Assembly (NCBI RefSeq): GCF_000750005.1
Contig: NZ_JPYA01000054.1
Coordinates: 1 to 64,000, forward strand
DNA length: 64,000 nt
Direction of reading: 5' to 3'
Source of the DNA: Geobacillus icigianus
GTDB lineage: Bacteria; Bacillota; Bacilli; Bacillales; Anoxybacillaceae
Shown here piece after piece: positions 57,202 to 64,000 of this stretch; within the stretch, counting starts at the first letter, position 1, and each line of letters begins with the position of its first letter. The translations under genes and the position numbers were made by a program. The notes under the pieces are model-generated. The model saw nothing but the letters and a program-made list of their open reading frames with translations, was not told the origin of the DNA and did no database searches.

Positions 57202-58497
57202 ATGATGTCATTGTTCGAAAAATTGCTGGGTCAAGAACGGGTCGACCGTGATTTGCTGTTGCTTCTTTGTATCGGCGGGTTTTATGCGCTTGCTGTCTCG
57301 CTGTCCAATACGTTTGTCAACATTTATTTATGGAAACAGACCGGCGATTTCCGCGATTTGGCGTTGTATAATTTGGCGGTCGTCACGATGCAGCCGCTGA
57401 CGTTTCTATTCGCCGGCCGGCTGGCGAAACAAATCGATCGCATTCTCATCCTGCGGCTTGGGGTGTCGTGTTTAGCCGTTTTTTTTGTCACCGTTTTGTT
57501 CGTCGGCCCGAAAGCGCATCAATATTTGCTCGTTCTCGGCGCGCTGTTGGGGGTTGGTTATGGCTTTTATTGGCTGGCGTTTAACGTGTTGACGTTTGAA
57601 ATTACGGAGCCGGAAACGCGCGACTTTTTTAACGGTTTTTTCGGAGTGCTCACCTCGTCAGCCGGCATGATCGGACCGATTGTCGCCGGCTATGTGATTT
57701 CATCGCTCACCGGCCAAAAAGGGTATACGCTCGTTTTTTCGCTGTCGCTTGGCTTGTTTCTTGTCGCCGTGCTGCTCAGCTTCTTTCTCAAGCACCGTAC
57801 AGCGGCGGGAAAATATTTGTTTCTTCGCATTGTAAAGGAACGAACCCAAAATGAGAATTGGCGGTTGATTACAAACGCCCATTTTTTTCAAGGGCTGCGT
57901 GAAGGGTCGTTTGTGTTTGTCATCTCCGTGCTGGTGTATGTCACCTCAAACAGTGAATGGGCGCTCGGCAAGTACGGGCTTGTCAATTCCTTTACATCGT
58001 TTGTCGCCTACTATGCCGTTTCCCGGCTAATGAAGCAGGAATATCGGATGAAAGCCATTTTATTGGGCGGACTGTTGCTCTATGCGGCCATCTTTCTCAT
58101 TGTCTTTCAGCCGTCTTACCCTCGTTTGATCATTTACGCCGTGACGATCGCCATCGCTTATCCGATTTTGCTCGTTCCCTACTCGTCGTTAACATTTGAT
58201 GTGATCGGGAGAAGCTGGAAATCGGCAGAGGCGCGCGTGGAGTATATCGTCGTCCGTGAACTGTTTTTAAACGCCGGACGGGTAGTGTCGATTTTAGCCT
58301 TTTTGACGGCGGTGGCTTTGTTTGGCGAAAAGAACGGAATTCGTGCGCTTATGTTCGTATGCGGGGCTGGACATCTCGTGATTTACTGGTTTGTCCGCCG
58401 CATTCGTTTCACCGATGGCCAACCGGAGCGGGACCGGCCGGAGCCGCTCTTGTTTCGGACGAAGCTGGCCGATGAGCGCGGCGGCTCATCGGTGTAA
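57202..58497 (+). CDS. yqgE: MFS transporter YqgE
   Basis: The 431-residue protein has about twelve hydrophobic helices and the general layout of the major facilitator superfamily, with FAGRLAKQIDRILILRLG as the loop 2-3 region. Its position between sodA and pbpA matches yqgE. The substrate is unknown. AAAGGGGAG precedes the start. Confidence 0.85.
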   Translation: MMSLFEKLLGQERVDRDLLLLLCIGGFYALAVSLSNTFVNIYLWKQTGDFRDLALYNLAVVTMQPLTFLFAGRLAKQIDRILILRLGVSCLAVFFVTVLFVGPKAHQYLLVLGALLGVGYGFYWLAFNVLTFEITEPETRDFFNGFFGVLTSSAGMIGPIVAGYVISSLTGQKGYTLVFSLSLGLFLVAVLLSFFLKHRTAAGKYLFLRIVKERTQNENWRLITNAHFFQGLREGSFVFVISVLVYVTSNSEWALGKYGLVNSFTSFVAYYAVSRLMKQEYRMKAILLGGLLLYAAIFLIVFQPSYPRLIIYAVTIAIAYPILLVPYSSLTFDVIGRSWKSAEARVEYIVVRELFLNAGRVVSILAFLTAVALFGEKNGIRALMFVCGAGHLVIYWFVRRIRFTDGQPERDRPEPLLFRTKLADERGGSSV

Positions 58498-58575
58498 AAC
58501 GTTGTCCATGTTTTTCCCTAGCCACGCCTGCTTTTTTCTTTTACAATAGGGAAGAGGAGAAAGGAGGACCGGGGA

Positions 58576-60669
58576 ATGAAACGGAAGAAGCGGGCGCAAG
58601 TGCCGATTCGGTTAAACGTTTTATTTTTCTTTGTCTTTTTATTGTTTTCGGCGCTGATTTTGCGCCTCGGCGTCGTGCAGATTGTGTACGGGGAGGACTA
58701 CCGCCGCGAAGTGGAACGAACGCAGGATGAAGTGGTCAGCACGCCGGTGCCGCGCGGCAAAATTTACGACCGGTTCGGCCAAGTGATCGTCGACAATACG
58801 CCACAAAAGGCGATAACGTACACGCGCTCGAAAACGACCCAGCCGGAAGAAATTTTGGCGGTGGCCAGAAAACTCGCCCGCTATATCGACATTCCGGACG
58901 CCGAAAAAAAGGTGACCGAGCGCGACATGAAAGATTATTGGATTTTGACTCATCCCAAAGAAGCGAAACAGAAAGTGAATGAACAAGAACGGAAAAAACT
59001 TGCTGACCAAGGATGGACGCAAAAAGAGATCGACAAAAAGGTGTACGAATGGACGCTTGAGCGCATCACCAAGCAGGACTTGGCACAAATCTCTAAATCC
59101 GAACTTGAAGTGATCGCCATTATGCATGAGATGCAGAGCGGCTACGCGCTGACGCCGCAGACGGTGAAAAGCAAAGGAGTGACCGATCGCGAATACGCGG
59201 TCGTCAGCGAGCATTTAAGCGAGCTGCCCGGCGTCAACACGACGGTGGATTGGGATCGGAAATACGTCTATGATAAAACGTTCCGCTCCGTGCTCGGGAG
59301 CGTGACGGAAGAAGACGAAGGTGTCCCGCGCGAGCGGCTTGACTATTTTTTGGCGCGCGATTACAGCCGCAATGACCGCGTCGGCAAAAGCTATTTAGAA
59401 ATGCAGTATGAGGAAGTGCTGCACGGCAAAAAGGCCAAAATGAAAAACGTCGTCGACAAATCGGGCAACGTCGTTTCCGTTGAGCCATTGTATCCAGGCG
59501 AGCCCGGCAAAGACCTCGTGTTGACGATCGATGCCGAGCTGCAGCAACAAGTCGAGCAAATTATTGAGCAGGAGATTTTGGCCACGAAGCGCAAAGGCCG
59601 CTCCCCGCTCTTGGACCGGGCGTTCGTCGTCATGATGAATCCCAAAACGGGCGAAGTGTTGGCGATGGCCGGCAAGCTTCTCCAAGACGGCAAATTTGTC
59701 GACTTTGCCATCGGCAACATCACATCAGCTTACGCGATGGGGTCGGCGGTAAAAGGCGCGACCGTTCTCACCGGCTTTCAAACGGGGGTGCTTCATCCGA
59801 ATACGTATATTAAGGATGAGCCGCTTTATATCAAAGATCTAGAAAAAAAATCATGGAAAACGATGGGGACCATTAACGAGCTGACCGCTCTGAAACAATC
59901 GTCGAACGTCTATATGTTTAAAACGGCGATCGCCATCGGCGGCGGTGTGTATCGTCCGCATCAGCCGCTTCACCTCAATCCGGCCGCGTTTACGACAATG
60001 CGCCATTATTTCAGCCAATTCGGGTTGGGTGTGAAAACCGGCATCGACTTGCCGAACGAATTGAGCGGTTTTCAAGGGCAAAGCAAGCTGCCAGGATTTC
60101 TGCTTGACTTGGCGATCGGCCAGTACGACATGTATACGCCGATGCAGATGGCGCAATACGTTTCGACGATCGCCAACGGCGGCTACCGGATGAAGCCGCT
60201 TTTGGTCAAAGAAATTCGTGAGCCATCGGCTGATGGAAAAGAACCTGGCCGCGTCATCAAAGAATTTGAGCCGGTCGTTTTAAACCGCGTCGATATGAAA
60301 ACCGAGTACATTGAACGGGTGCGGGAAGGATTCCGCCGCGTCATGCAAGAGCCGGGAGGAACGGCGTATTCGTATTTCGCCAACGCCCCGTACAAGCCGG
60401 CTGGCAAAACCGGGACGGCCGAAGCGTTTTATGACGGCCCGATCCAAAGCCGGCGCCAAGCTTCGACGTACAATTTGACGCTCGTCGGCTATGCCCCGTA
60501 TAACAATCCAGAAGTATCGTTTGCGGTTGTCGTCCCGTGGGCGACGCAAGGGAATAGCGACGGCATTAACAACCGCATCGGCCGCCGCATTTTGGATGCT
60601 TACTTTGAACTGAAAATGAAACGGACGGCCGCTCAGCCGGACGAGGCGACCGGCACGGTGCAACCGTAA
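58576..60669 (+). CDS. pbpA: Penicillin-binding protein 2A (class B transpeptidase)
   Basis: PbpA crosslinks peptidoglycan in sidewall elongation. The 697-residue protein has an N-terminal membrane anchor (LFFFVFLLFSALILRLGVV), a dimerization domain, and a transpeptidase domain with the SxxK motif in GSAVKGA, SSN in KQSSNVYMF, and KTG in AGKTGTAE. AGAAAGGAGG precedes the start. Confidence 0.95.
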   Translation: MKRKKRAQVPIRLNVLFFFVFLLFSALILRLGVVQIVYGEDYRREVERTQDEVVSTPVPRGKIYDRFGQVIVDNTPQKAITYTRSKTTQPEEILAVARKLARYIDIPDAEKKVTERDMKDYWILTHPKEAKQKVNEQERKKLADQGWTQKEIDKKVYEWTLERITKQDLAQISKSELEVIAIMHEMQSGYALTPQTVKSKGVTDREYAVVSEHLSELPGVNTTVDWDRKYVYDKTFRSVLGSVTEEDEGVPRERLDYFLARDYSRNDRVGKSYLEMQYEEVLHGKKAKMKNVVDKSGNVVSVEPLYPGEPGKDLVLTIDAELQQQVEQIIEQEILATKRKGRSPLLDRAFVVMMNPKTGEVLAMAGKLLQDGKFVDFAIGNITSAYAMGSAVKGATVLTGFQTGVLHPNTYIKDEPLYIKDLEKKSWKTMGTINELTALKQSSNVYMFKTAIAIGGGVYRPHQPLHLNPAAFTTMRHYFSQFGLGVKTGIDLPNELSGFQGQSKLPGFLLDLAIGQYDMYTPMQMAQYVSTIANGGYRMKPLLVKEIREPSADGKEPGRVIKEFEPVVLNRVDMKTEYIERVREGFRRVMQEPGGTAYSYFANAPYKPAGKTGTAEAFYDGPIQSRRQASTYNLTLVGYAPYNNPEVSFAVVVPWATQGNSDGINNRIGRRILDAYFELKMKRTAAQPDEATGTVQP

Positions 60670-60748
60670 AGCGAACGGGAAGGCGCGGCGTCGTTCGTTT
60701 CAAGGAAACCAACACCGGCGGGAAACAAGAGGGACAAGGGACGGGAGA

Positions 60749-60780
60749 GGGGGCTCCATTGAGCGAGCCCCTTTCTTTCT
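60749..60780 (+). terminator. Terminator after pbpA
   Basis: GGGGCTC (60750-60756) pairs with GAGCCCC (60765-60771), followed by TTTCTTTCT. The 390 bp gap 60670-61059 otherwise holds only the pstB promoter and leader. Confidence 0.75.
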
Positions 60781-60843
60781 GCCATCCGGTCGCGCCCGTC
60801 TTGACGGTAGAGTCACCTGATCGTCCGCTTTTCGTGTCGAACG

Positions 60844-60897
60844 TTTACAAAAACTTAACCTACCGTCCATACGCTCTTTATATTGCTCCTGTACACT
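60844..60897 (+). promoter_or_regulatory. Pho box and -10 of pstB
   Basis: TTTACA, TTAACC, TCCATA and TTTATA (60844-60882) are four direct repeats with 5 bp spacers. TACACT (60892-60897) follows after 9 bp, the same geometry as at pstS. The leader to pstB is about 160 nt. Confidence 0.9.
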
Positions 60898-61059
60898 CAT
60901 CGATAGGATGGAACAATCGTGTGCGCTAACAACAACGGCGAAGCGAGAGTGTGTGATCAGTCCGTTCGTCGCTGATGGTGCTTTTGCTCGTACGATGAAC
61001 GATGGGAAGCGGAAGATAGGTCTGCGAGAACGGCGAAAATCGAACAAGGAGTGACCCCC

Positions 61060-61878
61060 ATGAGTGTAGTGACGGTCATCGAACCGCGCAAACAGGCGGT
61101 TCGGGCTGCTGACGCGGCGAAAAAAACGGTCGTATATGAAACCGGGCGATTGAACGTATGGTACGGCGCCCATCAGGCCTTGAAACAAATCGATCTTTCA
61201 TTTTATGAACGGGAGATCACGGCGCTAATCGGTCCGTCTGGATGCGGCAAGTCTACCTATATTAAAACGTTGAACCGCATGATTGAACTTGTGCCCAACG
61301 CGAAAATTGAAGGGGACGTCATCTACCGGGGCCGTTCGGTTTTTGATCGCTCGTATCCGGTTGAACAGTTGCGGGCGCAAGTCGGCATGGTCTTTCAGAA
61401 GCCGAATCCGTTTCCTAAGTCCATTTATGACAATATTGCCTATGGTCCGCGCATTCACGGCATCCGCGATCGGCGTCGGCTCGATGAAATCGTTGAAAAA
61501 AGCTTGCGCCAAGCCGCGCTTTGGGAGGAAGTCAAAGACCGGCTCCATGAAAACGCCCTCGGCTTGTCGGGCGGCCAACAGCAGCGGCTCTGCATCGCCC
61601 GCTGTTTGGCGGTCGAACCGGACGTCATTTTAATGGATGAGCCGACGTCGGCGCTCGATCCGGTCTCGACTGCGAAAATTGAGGAATTGATGAACGAACT
61701 GAAAACCAACTACAGCATTATTATTGTGACCCATAATATGCAGCAGGCGGCTCGCATTTCCGATCGCACGGCATTTTTCCTCAACGGCGAAGTCATTGAG
61801 TGCGGCGAGACAGCGACCTTGTTTTCCCGCCCTGCCGATCCGCGGACAGCGGATTATATTGCCGGCCGCTTCGGCTGA
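61060..61878 (+). CDS. pstB: Phosphate ABC transporter ATP-binding protein PstB
   Basis: The 272-residue ATPase has Walker [17 protein letters not shown], the PstB-typical [14 protein letters not shown], signature [15 protein letters not shown] and Walker [25 protein letters not shown] selects ATG 61060. It must power the PstS-PstC-PstA system encoded 6 kb away. Only one pstB is present; B. subtilis has two. Confidence 0.96.
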   Translation: MSVVTVIEPRKQAVRAADAAKKTVVYETGRLNVWYGAHQALKQIDLSFYEREITALIGPSGCGKSTYIKTLNRMIELVPNAKIEGDVIYRGRSVFDRSYPVEQLRAQVGMVFQKPNPFPKSIYDNIAYGPRIHGIRDRRRLDEIVEKSLRQAALWEEVKDRLHENALGLSGGQQQRLCIARCLAVEPDVILMDEPTSALDPVSTAKIEELMNELKTNYSIIIVTHNMQQAARISDRTAFFLNGEVIECGETATLFSRPADPRTADYIAGRFG

Positions 61879-62029
61879 AAAAAACGTCTATCGGCCAAAA
61901 CAGGCGAAACGATGTGGCGCATGTGGTCATCGCCGTGATCGGGAAGGCCGGAGTCGGTGTGGCGCCGGTTTTTCCTTGCAGTCACCGCTCTGGTAAGGGA
62001 GGGCGTGATCGCGCCGCCGCAAACGAAAG

Positions 62030-62077
62030 AGGCTGGTTCCGAAACGCGCTCAAGTTTCGGACCAGCCCTTTGTTGTC
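62030..62077 (+). terminator. Terminator after pstB
   Basis: GGCTGGTTCCGAAAC pairs with GTTTCGGACCAGCC around an eight-base loop, followed by a short T-rich tail. Confidence 0.82.
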
Positions 62078-62109
62078 TTCGTGACGGTGCTGATGAAAGA
62101 CGCCGATTT

Positions 62110-62547
62110 TTACGGTCCGGCAATCAAGCGGCTGATCGCCGCATAATCCATATCGCTGCGCACGGTGTAGGTGCCGGGGCGGATCGAGCGCGCCAGCCCC
62201 CGTTGTTGCAAATAGTCGTTAAACGAGCGGGCGCTATCAATGACGCCCGCCGCTTCAAGTTTTTTGGCAAAAGATTCTGGGGTGTCGCCTTTCTCAATGA
62301 CGAGGCGGTACACATAAACGGTTTGCCCTGATGGCTTCGGCGTTGGAGTGGCCGCCACTTTTCGCCCGGTGCGCCGCAGCTGGTCATACTCGTCTTTGGC
62401 GATGGCGATCAGCCCATGCTGCTTGAGAAACGCCTTGACTTCCTGCTCTGTGGGCGGCGTTGGGGGCGACAAATAGTAGGCGGCGCCGATGAGCGATGCC
62501 GAGGCGAGCAAGCCAAGGGCAAACGAGCGCATCGTTCGCTTTCTCAT
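62110..62547 (-). CDS. yqzC: YqzC-like membrane-anchored protein
   Basis: The 145-residue protein has an N-terminal anchor (FALGLLASASLIGAAYYL), a linker, and a C-terminal domain (IEKGDTPESFAKKLEAAGVI, IRPGTYTV) that resembles the start of the MltG/YceG substrate-binding region but lacks a catalytic domain. Position next to pst genes matches yqzC. Function unknown. Confidence 0.78.
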   Translation of the reverse strand: MRKRTMRSFALGLLASASLIGAAYYLSPPTPPTEQEVKAFLKQHGLIAIAKDEYDQLRRTGRKVAATPTPKPSGQTVYVYRLVIEKGDTPESFAKKLEAAGVIDSARSFNDYLQQRGLARSIRPGTYTVRSDMDYAAISRLIAGP

Positions 62548-62894
62548 CGCTGCAGCCTCCTTACCGCCCGCTCTACCTCAGAAACGGTTAAGCCGGTTTG
62601 CGCGGCGATGTCTTCGAGCGGAAACCCTTGTTTATGCAAAAGCAAAATACGGCGATCGGTCGGCGACAGCGCTCCGCCGCGGCGGGGCGAAGCCGGACGC
62701 CGGCGCTCGGGGATGAGCAGCTCTTCCTCGATGATTTGCAGCCGCTTTTTGATTTGGTACGTTTCTTGGGCGAGTGAAACGGTCAGCTGGTCGATTTGTT
62801 CTTCGAGCGGTTTTAATTCGTCTTTGGCAAAAACCGAAATGATGAGCAAAACCATGGATAAGGCCGCCAAAGCGACGATTGCGTATTCTACCAT
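62544..62894 (-). CDS. yqzD: YqzD-like protein
   Basis: The 116-residue protein has one N-terminal membrane helix (VALAALSMVLLIISVF), a coiled coil, and a C-terminal helix-turn-helix-like segment (LSPTDRRILLLHKQGFPLED). GGGAGGG selects ATG 62894 over an in-frame GTG at 62915. Its stop overlaps the yqzC start (ATGA), so the two form an operon. Function unknown. Confidence 0.78.
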   Translation of the reverse strand: MVEYAIVALAALSMVLLIISVFAKDELKPLEEQIDQLTVSLAQETYQIKKRLQIIEEELLIPERRRPASPRRGGALSPTDRRILLLHKQGFPLEDIAAQTGLTVSEVERAVRRLQR

Positions 62895-63044
62895 CGTCCA
62901 TCCCTCCCTTTTCACTATATCATATCGCTCCTTGTTTGTGGCTGGTCTTGTTGAAAAAGATGAAATTTAGAGGTGGAAATCGTCGCGGAAAAATGCTATC
63001 ATAGAAAGGTCTGATTATATAAAGCACGTTTGGAGGGAAAAAAG

Positions 63045-63194
63045 ATGCGCGTGAACATTACATTGGCATGCACCGAATGCGGCGAACGCAATTACATTTC
63101 GTCCAAAAATAAACGCAATAATCCGGAGCGTCTGGAACTGAAAAAATATTGCCCGCGGGATCGCAAAGTAACGTTGCACCGTGAAACGAAGTAA
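63045..63194 (+). CDS. rpmG: 50S ribosomal protein L33
   Basis: A 49-residue frame starts [20 protein letters not shown] and ends [11 protein letters not shown], the L33 pattern. One CxxC pair (CTEC) is present, but the second pair is reduced to a single Cys (YCPRD). GGAGGGAAA precedes the start. It is followed by yqgN, as in B. subtilis (rpmGA). Confidence 0.95.
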   Translation: MRVNITLACTECGERNYISSKNKRNNPERLELKKYCPRDRKVTLHRETK

Positions 63195-63242
63195 GCAGTG
63201 GGAAGGTCATTCCTGCTGCTTTTTCTGTTAGGAGGGAAAGCG

Positions 63243-63812
63243 ATGATCGATAAGCAGCACTTGCGCCGCTTGATGCTCGGCCGGCTTCGGCAGCTTCCGC
63301 TCGAGGAAAAACGGGCTTATGACCGGCGGATTGCCGCCTATTTGTACGAGTGGCCGCCATGGCAGCGGGCGCGGACGTTGGCTTTGACCGTAGCTAGAGG
63401 AACGGAAGTGGCCACGGCGCCGATCATCGAGCGGGCATGGCAGGAAGGGAAAACGGTTGCCGTACCAAAATGCGACCCGCTGACAAAAACGATGACGTTT
63501 CGGCGCCTTGCGTCGTTTGCCCAGCTCGAGAAGGCGTATGCTGGATTGCTCGAGCCGATCGAGGAACAAACCACGGCGATCGACCGCGATGAGCTTGACC
63601 TCATCCTCGTTCCGGGGGTATGTTTCACGAAAACCGGCTACCGGATCGGTTATGGGGGCGGGTATTACGACCGGTATTTGCCGGGGGTGGCGGCGGTGAC
63701 CGCGGCGTTGGCTTATTCGTTTCAAATTTTGGACCGTATTCCGGTTGAAGCGCATGATGTGCCGGTGACGGCGATCATTACTGAACAAGGAGTTATGTCG
63801 TGTGAGCAATGA
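63243..63812 (+). CDS. yqgN: 5-formyltetrahydrofolate cyclo-ligase
   Basis: This enzyme turns 5-formyl-THF into 5,10-methenyl-THF with ATP. The 189-residue protein has the family motifs LILVPGVCFTKTGYRIGYGG and GYYDRYL. GGAGGGAAA selects ATG 63243. Its last bases overlap the yqgO-like frame. Confidence 0.92.
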   Translation: MIDKQHLRRLMLGRLRQLPLEEKRAYDRRIAAYLYEWPPWQRARTLALTVARGTEVATAPIIERAWQEGKTVAVPKCDPLTKTMTFRRLASFAQLEKAYAGLLEPIEEQTTAIDRDELDLILVPGVCFTKTGYRIGYGGGYYDRYLPGVAAVTAALAYSFQILDRIPVEAHDVPVTAIITEQGVMSCEQ

Positions 63813-63935
63813 AGGCCGGTGGTATGCGTTAGTGGCGGCTGTAGCCGCCGGCGCTGGCTGGACAATGATGCGGTCAATGCCTTGTCGGTCGCCGGCGCGG
63901 TGCTCGCCGCCACGTTTGTGCTCGTGCGCTGCTAG
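63802..63935 (+). pseudogene. YqgO-like small membrane protein, frameshifted
   Basis: GTG 63802, behind AAGGAG, reads MSNEGRWYALVAAVAAGAGW, then leaves frame. Starting at 63861 another frame reads DNDAVNALSVAGAVLAATFV and ends LVRC at TAG 63933. One added base near 63860 would join them into a 44-residue protein with two short membrane helices, as expected for yqgO at this place. Either the gene is broken or the sequence has a one-base error. Confidence 0.7.
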
Positions 63936-64000
63936 GGTTGTTTCATAATTCGAGAGAAAAAGGGAAAAAGAATAACGAACAGCTCATATGATGAAGGGGG

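Overview
The window is a 64 kb piece of a thermophilic Bacillaceae chromosome, almost certainly Geobacillus or a close relative. The base composition is GC-rich for a Bacillus, the proteins are rich in Arg, Glu and Ala, and the gene order follows the B. subtilis comE to yqgO segment almost gene for gene. This assignment rests on protein recognition and synteny; no database search was run.

Layout. 0-5 kb: a lone CRISPR-type repeat, then the late competence locus (comER divergent from comEA-comEB-comEC) and yqzM. 5-13 kb: holA, rpsT, the sporulation genes gpr and spoIIP, yqxA, lepA and hemW. 13-21 kb: the CIRCE-controlled heat-shock operon hrcA-grpE-dnaK, then dnaJ, prmA, rsmE and mtaB. 21-32 kb: deoC, yqeW, rpsU, yqeY, yqfC-yqfD, phoH, pgpH, ybeY, dgkA, cdd, era, yqzL and recO. 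32-41 kb: ccpN and ppsR, the dnaG-sigA operon, cccA, trmK, yqfO and ispH. 42-50 kb: yqfQ, cshB, nfo, yqfT, yqfU, a Zur-controlled zinc ABC system (znuC-znuB-zur), yqfW and yqfX. 50-64 kb: ispG, yqfZ, pstS-pstC-pstA behind a Pho box, yqgB, a chemoreceptor remnant, sodA, yqgE, pbpA, a separate pstB behind a second Pho box, yqzC-yqzD, rpmG, yqgN and a frameshifted yqgO.

The genes are mostly housekeeping: DNA replication (holA, dnaG), transcription (sigA), translation and tRNA/rRNA/ribosome modification (rpsT, rpsU, rpmG, prmA, rsmE, mtaB, trmK, ybeY, era), chaperones, isoprenoid synthesis (ispG, ispH), sporulation and germination, and metal and phosphate uptake.

The unexpected content is in the gaps between genes. 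A family of about 140 bp elements (called family A here) occurs eight times between 34.3 and 50.5 kb. Each copy is bounded by CTAG-like tetranucleotides and terminal inverted repeats, and tandem copies share the CTAG. The stems differ in sequence between copies but several keep their pairing, which suggests a selected RNA or DNA fold. A second family (B, about 60-78 bp units) forms an array at 21.3-21.6 kb, and one B unit sits inside an A element at 34.4 kb. One A element supplies the last codons and the stop of ispG. Other notable points are a 63 bp triple repeat between comEA and comEB, the split pst operon with matching Pho boxes, a yqfC hairpin that encloses a possible sigma-E -10 and the ribosome binding site, a ccpN gene without a normal in-frame start codon, and apparent frameshifts in yqgO and the chemoreceptor remnant.
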